From assembly GCA_037718865.1 (NCBI GenBank), contig JBBJMP010000004.1, positions 290,019 to 354,018 of the forward strand: DNA of 64,000 nucleotides. The letters are read 5' to 3'. Of this stretch, positions 19,375 to 27,744 are shown piece after piece. Numbering within the stretch: the first letter of the stretch is position 1; each line of letters starts with the position of its first letter. A program made the position numbers and the translations under genes. This DNA comes from JADCRZ01 sp037718865 (GTDB lineage: Bacteria; Bacteroidota; Bacteroidia; Chitinophagales; Chitinophagaceae). A model generated the notes under the pieces. The model made no database searches, was not told the DNA's origin, and saw nothing but the letters and a program-made list of their open reading frames with translations.

Positions 19375-19927
19375 GGGGATGGATGAGAAGAAGGCAAAGG
19401 AATATCAGAAGTTTACTGTCAACGCCAAGGGGGAGGAATTATATGAAAAGAAATCTTTCAAGGATCTAATTGATAGCCAAAGGTGCATAATAATCGTTGA
19501 GGGCTTCTATGAATGGATGCACGTTGGCGCTGGAAAGAATCTTGTGAAATACCCGTTTTATATTGCCCCCAAAGATGAAGAATTCTTTTTCATTGCTGGA
19601 ATATGGAACGAATGGAAAAACTTCACCACAAAACAATCTTCTTTGAGCTCAGTCATTATTACCTCTGAGGCTAATCCGCTAATGGCCAAGATTCATAACA
19701 GTAAGAAGCGCATGCCTTTAATGTTTCATTCTTCCCAGGTCAATAACTGGCTATCAAGGAGCTTAACAAGGGAGGAAGTAACTTCCATGATCCGGCCTTA
19801 TGATGAAAACAGGATCAAAGCGCACTCCATAACTAAAAAGTTCAATCATTTTCAAAAGGAAACGACGAACATTCCTGAGATTAGCGATTATGTAGATTAT
19901 CCTGAGTTGCAAATGCTTATTAACTGA
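19337..19927 (+). pseudogene. SRAP (YedK/HMCES-like) protein lacking the N-terminal catalytic cysteine
   Basis: SRAP proteins form a covalent link to abasic sites in single-stranded DNA through Cys2 after Met removal. This 196-residue frame begins at the WGLVPF segment (MIQPSEWGLVPF) and keeps the active-site Asn region (VNAKGEEL), the Glu segment (VEGFYEW) and the His segment (HNSKKRMPLMF). The first 60-90 residues, including Met-Cys, are absent; a matching N-terminal fragment lies at 17363. It is probably non-functional for crosslinking. Residue roles are from family knowledge. Confidence 0.8.
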
Positions 19928-20004
19928 GGGCAATAACTTCAAAATCACATACTAAATATAGTAGTATTATTTGACTAAAGTTTTTACCTGCAAATAAGAC
20001 CTCT

Positions 20005-20340
20005 ATGAACTATTTCCGGGTAACAATAGAGCTTAAAGGAAAGATAATAACCGGCATTCGAAAGAACCCCTTTGACACAGACACCGCCTTCGTAACTTTC
20101 AAGGCGCATGCAGAAAATTACTACGGAAGCAGAATGTTGCACTTCGATTGCGTCCAATTAAGCAATCATTGCGATGAGGTCAAGCTGCATTTAAAGCAAC
20201 AAGGCCGCACCGGCAAAACGCATAATGAACCGGATAATGATTTCGGCCTGGATCCGATTGATGAAAAAATCCTGAATGCGCCTTCCCGAAAACACACTGG
20301 TCATGGAGGAGGGAAATACAGGAATCATAATTCAGATTAA
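20005..20340 (+). CDS. Hypothetical protein, 111 residues
   Basis: Not recognised. The first 60 residues (MNYFRVTIELKGKIITGIRK...) look like a small alpha/beta domain; the C-terminal 40 are polar and rich in Asp, Asn, Gly and His, probably disordered. No signal peptide or membrane segment. It lies at the boundary between the SRAP-containing array and the prophage-like region. Confidence 0.5.
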   Translation: MNYFRVTIELKGKIITGIRKNPFDTDTAFVTFKAHAENYYGSRMLHFDCVQLSNHCDEVKLHLKQQGRTGKTHNEPDNDFGLDPIDEKILNAPSRKHTGHGGGKYRNHNSD

Positions 20341-20889
20341 GATTGTTTATAAAGTGAACTCTGGAATTGTCTTAGCTGTTGGGTCAAAGCATGTTTCAGA
20401 AATCACTAATCTTAAGTATTACTGTTTAATATTTTGTATTAAATCAGTCCTTGATTTTGCAATTTCCTGAACGACCACACATTTTATTTACCGCAGGATC
20501 AAAGAAAAACAAATATATTGGTGGCAAATTACTTTGATATGGACACTGAAATGGAACGTTGGGCGGAGCGCATGAAGGAAAACTGGAAGCGCCAGAACTA
20601 CCAAAAAGAAAACGTAAAGGTCTTTCCGAAGAAGAGTTAAACCACGTTGAAGCAGGGATCCATGTTAAGAAAACGAAATAAATAATCATCAATGCCTACT
20701 TCCAACATCATGGAAGAACTGTATGAGCTGGAAGCATATGCAGACGGCTTAAAAGAACTGGGCCCAGAAAATAAGGAGAAAGCTACAGGCAAGCCAGACA
20801 CCATCAAAATGCAAGTTCGGAAAGGAATGGCCGGAAGAAAAAATTAGGATCATCAACAAACGAATTAAGACCGTCCTTAAAAGATCAAT
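20341..20889 (+). other. Gene-poor stretch with two doubtful short frames
   Basis: Two short plus-strand frames stand out: 20539-20640 (MDTEMERWAERMKENWKRQN...) and 20692-20847 (MPTSNIMEELYELEAYADG..., 51 residues). The second reads on in another frame as EEKIRIINKRIKTVLKRS, which suggests a frameshift near 20815. Both resemble short basic mobile-element proteins but have no recognised family. Confidence 0.3.
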
Positions 20890-21081
20890 ATGAACAGCAT
20901 GACAGTAACCCTATCCCCTTGCGATCAGCAAACAGTCACCCGCATACGCAGTGAAATTAAACGCGGATTTGTTAACCTGACGGACATAGACAGGTTGCTC
21001 GCAAAGCTGGACAGTGAGGCTCCACCACCTGTTAGGAAAAGCAGGCGCACCGATTTCACCAATAGAATGAAACCTTTCTAA
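20890..21081 (+). CDS. Hypothetical small protein, 63 residues
   Basis: Unrecognised frame (MNSMTVTLSPCDQQTVTRIR...), helical centre with ITDIDRLL-like spacing and a basic C-terminus. It precedes the DNA-binding gene by 42 bases and may be co-transcribed with it. Confidence 0.4.
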   Translation: MNSMTVTLSPCDQQTVTRIRSEIKRGFVNLTDIDRLLAKLDSEAPPPVRKSRRTDFTNRMKPF

Positions 21082-21123
21082 AAAAATGCCAGAAGGATTA
21101 TTTATAGGGGTGAGTTTAACGTC

Positions 21124-21369
21124 TTGATTAAGAAGATCGACTTTCTCGAGCAGTATGTAATAGAAACTTCGAAGACCGTCAGTAAAAGCCGGTGGATGAC
21201 ATCGCATGAAGCAATGCAAGAGATAGGATGCAAAAGTACAAAACTTCGGATGCTCAGAAACGAAGGCGCTTTGGAGTGGAGGTTTTCAGGCAACGGTAAA
21301 GGGGTAATGTTTCTCCGTAAGTCAGTCGAAGAATACATCAACAGCAAATCCACATTAATACAAAACTAA
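21124..21369 (+). CDS. Excisionase-like helix-turn-helix protein
   Basis: An 81-residue DNA-binding protein. The segment RWMTSHEAMQEIGCKSTKLR is a helix-turn-helix of the MerR/excisionase type common in Bacteroidota mobile elements, followed by a wing (GNGKGVMFLRKSVEEYI). Such proteins direct excision or regulate element genes. A hairpin separates its end from the convergent minus-strand genes. Confidence 0.7.
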   Translation: MIKKIDFLEQYVIETSKTVSKSRWMTSHEAMQEIGCKSTKLRMLRNEGALEWRFSGNGKGVMFLRKSVEEYINSKSTLIQN

Positions 21370-21429
21370 AATGGTGGAGGAGAAAAGGTGTACGGGCGGC
21401 ATGTGTGGAGTTTGAATTTCCAAAGCATA

Positions 21430-21460
21430 AAAAAGCCCGGCGAGTAAAAACAAGCCGGGG
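21430..21460 (-). terminator. Rho-independent terminator for minus-strand genes
   Basis: CCCGGC (21436-21441) pairs with GCCGGG (21454-21459). On the minus strand the hairpin is followed by a run of six T. It lies 50 bases past the end of the minus-strand gene group and also separates it from the convergent excisionase-like gene. Confidence 0.65.
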
Positions 21461-21512
21461 GTTAGAGAATAACAGTTGATAATCACAGCCCAATTGTAGG
21501 GCAACATCTTTA

Positions 21513-21847
21513 TCAGCCGGCTGGTCGGCTTGCTATAATGCTTTTGTAATACCTGGCCGAATCAACGCTTGTTTCTTCGAAGGGCGCCAGGCTGTATTCC
21601 TTGCACTTCACATTTTTAATCCTGATAAACCGGGAATAGATTGTTATTTCCTTGCGCAGATCTGCGATACGGCTATTCAGAAAGCCTATGCCCATATCCC
21701 GGGCTTGCAGGAAGTTAATTGTACTGCCAGCTAGCAGATGCTCGTAAAGGCGTTTATTTGCGCTTCCAGGTTATATGTATTAATTCGGCTGCTGGTTGGG
21801 ATTCCGGCCGTATCGTTCTTTTCGAACGGGTTGAGTTTGCTTGACAT
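21513..21847 (-). pseudogene. Frameshifted paralogue of the adjacent small gene
   Basis: The start at 21847 (MSSKLNPFEKNDTAGIPTSS...) reads about 38 codons to a stop; shifting frame gives STINFLQARDMGIGFLNSRI and KCKEYSLAPFEE, which match the neighbouring gene (SINFLQAMDLGISFLNERI, KCKEYSLVKF). The second part is open from 21695 to 21513. Function of the family is unknown. Confidence 0.6.
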
Positions 21848-21857
21848 AAATTCTGGT

Positions 21858-22142
21858 TTAAGAATGACTATTAAACTTGACCAGGCTGTACTCTTTACAT
21901 TTGATCTTTCCGATCTGTACGGTCCTCGAGTAAAGGGTCATTTGATGCTGCAGTACTCGGATTCGCTCGTTAAGAAAGCTAATGCCCAGGTCCATGGCCT
22001 GGAGGAAGTTAATGCTTCGGCCGCTGCGAAGATGGCTTATCAATAGCTTTTGATGATAGGAATTGCCCCGGATGTTCATTGCGAAGCTGGTGGCAACGAT
22101 GCGGACCGGGACTTTGATTCTTGTTTGTGTTTTGACTGACAT
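21858..22142 (-). CDS. Hypothetical prophage-region protein, 94 residues
   Basis: Unrecognised. Basic N-terminus (MSVKTQTRIKVPVRIVATSF), then a helical segment GRSINFLQAMDLGISFLNER and a C-terminal KCKEYSLVKF. A frameshifted copy follows 10 bases downstream, so this is a tandem duplication. Part of a minus-strand group running from the Cro-like gene at 24947. Confidence 0.5.
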   Translation of the reverse strand: MSVKTQTRIKVPVRIVATSFAMNIRGNSYHQKLLISHLRSGRSINFLQAMDLGISFLNERIRVLQHQMTLYSRTVQIGKIKCKEYSLVKFNSHS

Positions 22143-22175
22143 AAAAAGAAATTTGAATTTGAATTGAGGAGTGGT

Positions 22176-22619
22176 TTAGCCGATAATCTTCTGATCCGGA
22201 TTGACATACTCCTGCCAGAGGCGGTAAACTTCTTTATCCTTCATTGAGTGGAAATATTGGCTTACTCGCTCAAGGTCTTGCCATCTGTCCAAATCCTTCT
22301 CACTACCAAGGCCATCGAAGAAGTTAATCAGATTGTCAAATAACCTACCGGCGTCTTTACCATGCTTCCCATATAACTGAGCTGCATTATCAGGCTTGAG
22401 CATCATTAACAATAGATCCTGGATGAACCATTTATATGCGTGGGTGACATCGCCGCCTTCGAATTCGTTTAGCAGGCAGTGAAGGTGATAATTTGGAACT
22501 TGCTCTATGCGTTCGGTTTTACTTTTAATCACCTCGGCAATTAATTTCGCCGCCTGTTTTTTTTCTTCAAATGATAAGATCCCGCTAAGGGGAAGTTCCA
22601 GTGTTGTATTGTGTGACAT
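22176..22619 (-). CDS. Hypothetical protein, 147 residues
   Basis: Unrecognised, predicted mostly helical (EEKKQAAKLIAEVIKSKTE, then a C-terminal region rich in aromatic residues, RVSQYFHSMKDKEVYRLWQE). No signal peptide. Member of the minus-strand early-type group. Confidence 0.5.
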   Translation of the reverse strand: MSHNTTLELPLSGILSFEEKKQAAKLIAEVIKSKTERIEQVPNYHLHCLLNEFEGGDVTHAYKWFIQDLLLMMLKPDNAAQLYGKHGKDAGRLFDNLINFFDGLGSEKDLDRWQDLERVSQYFHSMKDKEVYRLWQEYVNPDQKIIG

Positions 22620-22675
22620 AAGATTTTTTTGTTTAGAGTGGATAAATGTAAAAATGACCTGGTCAGCTATTTCTG

Positions 22676-22903
22676 TTAATTAATATGGTGTTTTAGCCAC
22701 TGGCTGAGCCTGATTCGAAATTGCTCTGAAGTCTGTATGGTTTCCTGTGGAATATCGCCATCAGACATCGATAAGATGTACTTGCAGTATTTTTCCTGCA
22801 ATGAAGCTGTTAAACCAGCGCAATGGCAAGTAGTTTTTGGACACCTTCTACAATAAGGAGACTTACCGCCCTCAGGGAGCTTATGATTTGATTCGGCTGA
22901 CAT
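22676..22903 (-). CDS. Small Cys-rich hypothetical protein
   Basis: Protein of 75 residues with a cysteine cluster YCRRCPKTTCHCAG at about residues 17-30 that could bind zinc, followed by a helical C-terminal half. Family not recognised. It ends 12 bases before the next gene in the transcription order starts its own leader. Confidence 0.45.
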   Translation of the reverse strand: MSAESNHKLPEGGKSPYCRRCPKTTCHCAGLTASLQEKYCKYILSMSDGDIPQETIQTSEQFRIRLSQWLKHHIN

Positions 22904-22915
22904 GGCTATTTCGGA

Positions 22916-23392
22916 TTATTGGTTTTCAGATATTGTTTTGCTGCGGTATTCAGCCAGGTAATGGTGCAGGCCGTTGGCCAGACTCCCGTATTCATCAATG
23001 ATGGTTTCCATGGCCTGCTCTGCCTGGCTGAGCTCTTGTTCGGGCTTTTTTAGGACCAGCTCCATGAAATGGATGATATCATGCTTGAGGGAATTATCTG
23101 CAGCGTGCTTTTCCAAGTCGTATATCGTGTCAGCGATGATCCGGAAATTGCAAACGAACTGGCTTGCTCCCTCGGCCGTATAGGCTTCAAAGAAGTTATT
23201 TGCAAGGATATCCAGCAGGTGGTCCGTCAGGAACTTGTGAAATGAAAATGGTTCGGCCTGTGTGGAAAAATGATCTGCTATTAGATCCGGCCGTTTAATG
23301 TGATCGCTGTCGCTTAAAGTTCCTTTTTCAGGAAGGGAGAGTTTGAAAGGATTACCACTATCTTGGTATTGCCCCTTTATGTCGTTTAGCAT
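22916..23392 (-). CDS. Hypothetical protein, duplicated-leader family member 1
   Basis: A 158-residue helical acidic protein of unknown role. Its N-terminus (MLNDIKGQYQDSGNPFKLS) resembles that of the gene at 24522 (MSNHPSGQTYNSGKPGDSQ), while the rest differs. Both genes have the same hairpin-bearing leader 50-85 bases upstream, so leader and N-terminus appear to be a duplicated unit attached to different bodies. Confidence 0.5.
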   Translation of the reverse strand: MLNDIKGQYQDSGNPFKLSLPEKGTLSDSDHIKRPDLIADHFSTQAEPFSFHKFLTDHLLDILANNFFEAYTAEGASQFVCNFRIIADTIYDLEKHAADNSLKHDIIHFMELVLKKPEQELSQAEQAMETIIDEYGSLANGLHHYLAEYRSKTISENQ

Positions 23393-23443
23393 ATTTTTGC
23401 TATTGATATATTTTAAGAATGGGTTTTAGAACCGTTTTTAATC

Positions 23444-23476
23444 AAAGCCTGGGCAGTTCGTAGCTGCCCGGGCTTT
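23444..23476. promoter_or_regulatory. Conserved leader hairpin 1
   Basis: AAAGCCTGGGCAG (23444-23456) pairs with CTGCCCGGGCTTT (23464-23476), loop TTCGTAG. A related hairpin is at 24569-24601 in front of another gene. The block continues with the shared text CTGCCTCTTAG. A T run follows on the plus strand, yet the neighbouring genes are on the minus strand, so it lies in their 5' leader. Role could be attenuation, RNA stability or a boundary terminator. The rest of 23477-23700 has no gene. Confidence 0.55.
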
Positions 23477-23700
23477 TTGTTTTAGTTACTGCCTCTTAGT
23501 TGGCGTCTTTTGATGTTACCATATCTCAGTTTTTAGATTTCGTATTTTAAAGCCATTTAAGGGCCTTTTGTTTCCGGATTTACTCTGCATCCATTTTGGA
23601 ATTATCGTTTAACCTTGGCCGGTATCTGCTTGATCCGGTGCATTTGGCTCATTTACTTCAAGGGTTACTGTACGGAGTTAAAAACGGACCTCAATTTTGA

Positions 23701-23964
23701 TCAATCGCAATAAGATTTCTGGCAATGAGGACAACCTGTTATGTGCGATATGCCGGCAGATACAACCGATATGCCTGTTTGATAACTGCCACGATCAACC
23801 TGCTCATAGATGTTACGCTTGCAGCCATAGCAAACGCCCTGGTACGGCGCAAAATGCGGCTCACGTGTTTGCTTGCATAGCTCGGCCTGAGCCTCAGCGG
23901 CTTTAAGTACATCGAAAGTTTCTGATTTCGTTATCTGAATGGGTTCTATTAAAAGATTGTTCAT
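23701..23964 (-). CDS. Small zinc-ribbon-like hypothetical protein
   Basis: An 87-residue protein with two pairs of cysteines, CYGC at about residue 46 and CPHC at about 79, spaced like a zinc ribbon. The N-terminal helix (EAQAELCKQ) precedes it. Family not recognised. It lies 24 bases downstream of the gene at 23989-24522 and is probably co-transcribed. Confidence 0.5.
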   Translation of the reverse strand: MNNLLIEPIQITKSETFDVLKAAEAQAELCKQTREPHFAPYQGVCYGCKRNIYEQVDRGSYQTGISVVSAGISHITGCPHCQKSYCD

Positions 23965-23988
23965 GATTATTTGATTTGAGGGTTTGGT

Positions 23989-24522
23989 TTAGGCACGTGA
24001 TCCCGTCATTGCAAGTGAGGTGGCCAGTTGCTTTACATAAGGCTCTTTCGCTTTAGCTGCAATCCTTCTCAAGGACTTGAGGTATTCGTAGGTCACCAGA
24101 AAGCCGATCCAATGGTACTGGCTGAACGTGCTCATGAACTCTTTTAAAGTTTCTTCGGCTTCATGGCAGTTTTGGACGTGGTTGCCAGATTCGTCCGGGT
24201 AATTGTATTCGGCTTCGTAGAATACAATGATCTCGCCGTCTATCTCTTCGAACCGGGAGATATAGCTTTGTTTCTCCAGTTGGGTAGCCATCTGTTCGGG
24301 AGTGGCAATAAAGTCGATCTCAATGCCCGCCAACTGATAGGCGCAATGAACTCCGGTTTCTTCACTGAAACTCCAGTCAAATACTTTGATTGCTGAGCGG
24401 AGTTCGGAAGTGGTCCTGTAGTCTGTTACTGTGCCTTTAGAATGTGAGTTAAAAGGTGGGATTTGTTGAGAATCACCGGGTTTACCACTGTTGTAGGTTT
24501 GCCCAGATGGGTGGTTTGACAT
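23989..24522 (-). CDS. Hypothetical protein, duplicated-leader family member 2
   Basis: A 177-residue cytosolic protein with no recognised family. The N-terminal 35 residues are polar and resemble those of the gene at 23392; the body (about 40-177) is alpha/beta with the segment GEIIVFYEAEYNYPDE. It is preceded by the second copy of the conserved hairpin leader. Confidence 0.5.
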   Translation of the reverse strand: MSNHPSGQTYNSGKPGDSQQIPPFNSHSKGTVTDYRTTSELRSAIKVFDWSFSEETGVHCAYQLAGIEIDFIATPEQMATQLEKQSYISRFEEIDGEIIVFYEAEYNYPDESGNHVQNCHEAEETLKEFMSTFSQYHWIGFLVTYEYLKSLRRIAAKAKEPYVKQLATSLAMTGSRA

Positions 24523-24568
24523 AAATTTGTGCTTGATAAATGAGTAATGATTTTAATTGTTACTTACC

Positions 24569-24601
24569 AAAGCCTGGGCAGGTACGAACTGTCTAGGCTT
24601 T
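24569..24601. promoter_or_regulatory. Conserved leader hairpin 2
   Basis: AAAGCCTGGGCAG (24569-24581) pairs with CTGTCTAGGCTTT (24589-24601), loop GTACGAA. Compared with hairpin 1, the 3' arm has changed while pairing is kept through G-U and A-U pairs. That pattern favours selection on structure. Sequence TGCCTCTTAGTCGGCGT follows as in copy 1. Confidence 0.55.
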
Positions 24602-24734
24602 TTGTTTCGGTTCCTGCCTCTTAGTCGGCGTTTCTGGATCTTCTCATAGTTAATTTTTGGGGTGTACATTCAAGATTGAAGTGGTGATCTGCTCTCAAGG
24701 GTTAGGGCACTGGTTAAAAAACGGAAACCACTTT

Positions 24735-24947
24735 TTATAACGATTCATCTTTTAAGATTTGAGACTGTTTAAACCCTGTCTCCTTTTCGATTACTACTAA
24801 GGCCTCAGCGGTTGTAAGAAGTCCATTATTTTTATTTTGCTCTATTAGCCTTGAAATCCATTGTTCAGTTTTACCCAGGTAAAAGGCTAATGCCACCCGC
24901 GTCTTGGGGTTGTTGATTGCTTCAAGCGTTTCGTTTGTAAGTACCAT
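24735..24947 (-). CDS. Cro-like helix-turn-helix regulator
   Basis: A 70-residue protein (MVLTNETLEAINNPKTRVAL...) whose core ALAFYLGKTEQWISRLIEQN has the spacing of a phage repressor-type helix-turn-helix. It diverges from the XRE repressor at 25059 across a 111-base operator region, the classic lysogeny-switch arrangement. It is the first gene of the minus-strand group. Confidence 0.65.
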   Translation of the reverse strand: MVLTNETLEAINNPKTRVALAFYLGKTEQWISRLIEQNKNNGLLTTAEALVVIEKETGFKQSQILKDESL

Positions 24948-24981
24948 ATCCTATATTTGAGTATATTACTTTAATATAGTA

Positions 24982-25014
24982 CAAATGTACACCAACAATA
25001 TTGGATTCACCAAA
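24982..25014 (-). promoter_or_regulatory. Predicted Bacteroidota-type promoter of the Cro-like gene
   Basis: On the minus strand, TTTG (25014-25011) is separated by 21 bases from TACATTTG (24989-24982), matching the TTTG / TAnnTTTG consensus. It leaves a leader of about 30 bases before the ATG at 24947. The motif ATTGGAT occurs twice within 24999-25026 and may mark repressor operators. Confidence 0.55.
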
Positions 25015-25058
25015 TTTATTGGATATAATTTTACATCGAATGGGATAATTGAGTATAA

Positions 25059-25373
25059 ATGCATTTCCTTGGAAAGAATCTAAAATATTTACGCAAGAAA
25101 CTGGGCAAAACCCAACCTGAAATTGCATCTTTAGTTAACAAAGGTTCGACTACTGTAAGCAATTGGGAAAACGGCGAAAGCGAACCAAGCCTGTCAGAAT
25201 TAATGATCATATCCAACTTTTTTGGAGTACCAATTGACGCTCTTTTGAACAAAGACTTGACTACCACCCAAGACGCGGAGGTTGTACCAGGGGATAACGC
25301 GATCTGGAAGACTATAAAGGCCCTCCAAAAAGACATTGGCGATATCAAAAAAGCACTTAAACTTAAAAGTTAA
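25059..25373 (+). CDS. XRE/CI-type transcriptional repressor
   Basis: A 104-residue repressor. The XRE helix-turn-helix is at residues 6-62 (LRKKLGKTQPEIASLVNKGS, then VSNWENGESEPSLSELMII), followed by a C-terminal coiled coil (about 75-104) that likely dimerises. Divergent from the Cro-like gene, it probably holds the prophage-like element quiet. It has no LexA-like protease domain, so induction would need another mechanism. Confidence 0.85.
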   Translation: MHFLGKNLKYLRKKLGKTQPEIASLVNKGSTTVSNWENGESEPSLSELMIISNFFGVPIDALLNKDLTTTQDAEVVPGDNAIWKTIKALQKDIGDIKKALKLKS

Positions 25374-25397
25374 TCCAATAGGTTTTTAAAAAATTAA

Positions 25398-26519
25398 ATG
25401 CAAGGACAATCTTTTACCCGGCAGGAGCTTTATGATTTGGTCTGGTCTGAGTCAGTTCTTTCACTTTCAAGAAAGTATAATATTTCTGATGTAGGACTGC
25501 GCAAAATTTGCATAAAGAATAATATCCCTTTACCTAAAGCCGGTCATTGGCCGAGGGTTAAGTTTGGCAAAAAATCTCCAAGAGCACCATTACCATCTGA
25601 CTATGTTGAAAATTCCAATATTACTTTGGTTGAAAGAGACAAGAGAAAAGATAAGGAAAGCCCAGACGCGTTCAACCTCTTAAAAAAAGAAATTGAGGAC
25701 AATCTTAATTCAAAGCTGATCGTACCAGATAGGCTTATAAATCCGGACGCTTTGGTGATTGCTGCTAGAGACCGTCTAACTGGTAAAAGTCATCATGATT
25801 CAGTTGCGCTAAATATAACCGTTGCACGTGAAAGTATTGGAAGGGCGCTTCGATTTTTCGATACTTTAATAAAAGCTCTACGAGCGAGAGGCCATGATGT
25901 AAAAGAAGGGAAAGCAGCTGCTTCGGCAATTATTGCTGGGGAAGATTTTAACCTGAAGCTGAGTGAGCAAACGAGAAAAGAAATAGTAAACGGTGATCAG
26001 ATTGTTCAGCGCCCAACGGGAATTTTATTTTTAAGCTCTTACCGTAACTGGAGAGACGGGAAATTACCATTAGAGAAGCAATTATCAAAGATCATTGCAC
26101 AATTTGAGCTCACTGCAAAAGAGAGGAACCATGAACGAATCGAAAGGGAGAAAATGTGGGCGAAAGAGAGGGCGAAAGAGAAAAGGCATAAGCAGTTCAA
26201 GTTACAAAGGGAAGTTCAATTGATCGAATTTAAAAGAACAATCGAGCGATCGCAGCGATGGCACACGGCTGAAAATTTACGACGTTACATTGATGCTATA
26301 GAGCAAAGGGGAGTTTTGCTGAAAAACCCAATCTTCCAAGAAATCACAGGCTGGATAACTTGGGCAAGAGGAAAGGCCGACTGGTACGACCCGTTTATAG
26401 AATCAGATGATAAATTATTTAGAAAAGTAAATAGAGAAGTCCTACTTATTGACCGGGAAGGGTACTGGGCTGATAACGATGAGGATAATGATGAGAGTGA
26501 GGGTGAGGAGTTGGACTAG
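25398..26519 (+). CDS. Hypothetical protein with HTH-like N-terminus and coiled coil
   Basis: A 373-residue protein of a recurrent accessory-genome family without known function. The N-terminal segment ELYDLVWSESVLSLSRKYNI and then ISDVGLRKICIKNNIPLPKAG has the look of a DNA-binding helix-turn-helix. A long charged helix with coiled-coil character covers about residues 225-305 and the C-terminus is acidic. It lies 24 bases after the repressor and is probably co-transcribed with it. Confidence 0.55.
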   Translation: MQGQSFTRQELYDLVWSESVLSLSRKYNISDVGLRKICIKNNIPLPKAGHWPRVKFGKKSPRAPLPSDYVENSNITLVERDKRKDKESPDAFNLLKKEIEDNLNSKLIVPDRLINPDALVIAARDRLTGKSHHDSVALNITVARESIGRALRFFDTLIKALRARGHDVKEGKAAASAIIAGEDFNLKLSEQTRKEIVNGDQIVQRPTGILFLSSYRNWRDGKLPLEKQLSKIIAQFELTAKERNHERIEREKMWAKERAKEKRHKQFKLQREVQLIEFKRTIERSQRWHTAENLRRYIDAIEQRGVLLKNPIFQEITGWITWARGKADWYDPFIESDDKLFRKVNREVLLIDREGYWADNDEDNDESEGEELD

Positions 26520-26928
26520 AACAGGGTATAACTATTGCCGTTGCAAATGATCGAACCCGAACAGATATAATTTACAAGGGCCCTGGTCGACTATGTTGCC
26601 AAATGGGAAAAAAAGAACGGGCCAATACCCAAGAAGGCGTAACGTTTAACTCCGGATAAGCTTCCTGGGTCCATGAACTATAAGGAATATTCGAACGCCC
26701 ATAAGTTTTGTATCCAGCCCGGACGAAAGATCGGAAGAAGCTAGGTGCAACATTACGTCAGTTAACAGTTAAGGTCAGGTATGAAGATGTTTATGAAAAT
26801 GAAACAACGCCTAAAGAAACGGAGCTATTCCATTTTTTCCAGGACAGATGAGGAGAACCGAATCGCTTGAAAATCACGAAACCTAAATTCAGAAACTTTT
26901 AATAATTGTAAAGAACTAAATAACGAGT
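26520..26928 (+). other. Gene-poor spacer with relics of short frames
   Basis: No gene of normal size. A broken frame reads MIEPEQI, a TAA, then FTRALVDYVAKWEKKNGPIP; and a 23-codon frame starts at 26672 (MNYKEYSNAHKFC...). Both look like decayed short mobile-element genes. Confidence 0.35.
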
Positions 26929-27561
26929 ATGAAACTTTATTTACCCAGTGACAAAATACAAGTTTCTGTAATTGAAATCGCCATTGAGACAAATAATACA
27001 CTATCTGATAGAAGCATAAAACTGTATTATGAATCAGATGAATCAAAACATACAAATTTTATACTGCCGACCCCACAAATAATTGACGGCAATATAATCC
27101 CAAAACTAAATTGGTATTATCAACACCGAGGAATTGCTATGGAAAATGCTGAATCAAATTTCAACTATCTTAGCCAAGTTCTAACGAAATACTTTTCAAC
27201 GAGAGTTTATCCAACAGAGTCAAAACCACTAGAGCACTTAGACTTCATGGGAAAGCGAAACCTTCTTAGTAACTGGCTAATTAAAAAGGATGAAATGTTT
27301 CATGACATACAGGAACTTATGACAGTTCGATCCAGAAAAAAGTTTACGTCATTGTTTTATGAGTATATCCTTGACAGAAATATATTTGCGCATGGCATCT
27401 TCGTGTTTTGTATAATAAAGAATAATTTCTACATAGAGCACAAACGCCCTGCAACATACGAAACAGTTTATGCAGTTATGACAAATGAAACTTTGTCATC
27501 ATTTTTTGAAAGCGGCAAGTATTTAAGAAAGGTAATGACTGAAATGGAAAGCAAGCTGTAG
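26929..27561 (+). CDS. Hypothetical protein, 210 residues
   Basis: Unrecognised cytosolic protein (MKLYLPSDKIQVSVIEIAIE...). No signal peptide or membrane helix; the C-terminal half is rich in Phe and Tyr (YEYILDRNIFAHGIFVF). Lower G+C than the chromosomal genes nearby, in keeping with cargo. Located in the accessory block next to the repressor. Confidence 0.5.
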   Translation: MKLYLPSDKIQVSVIEIAIETNNTLSDRSIKLYYESDESKHTNFILPTPQIIDGNIIPKLNWYYQHRGIAMENAESNFNYLSQVLTKYFSTRVYPTESKPLEHLDFMGKRNLLSNWLIKKDEMFHDIQELMTVRSRKKFTSLFYEYILDRNIFAHGIFVFCIIKNNFYIEHKRPATYETVYAVMTNETLSSFFESGKYLRKVMTEMESKL

Positions 27562-27744
27562 GATCTACAAAAGCGGTCCAATCTACTGTTGCAAAGCCTC
27601 TAATCATTTCAATGATCCGATTATGAAACTGACGCCTTGCCTTCCCAGCCAGATCTCCGCTCAATGCTGCCCTTAATACCTCCGGGGAAAATCGGCCCTT
27701 GAATGAACTTAGAATGCGTTCTTTATAAACCAAAAGTTTTCAAA

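Noticed and set aside
27476..27733. Minus-strand frame MVYKERILSSFKGRFSPEVL...
   Set aside because: It overlaps the ends of two plus-strand genes, has no recognised family and no leader; possibly a relic, but not supportable as a gene.
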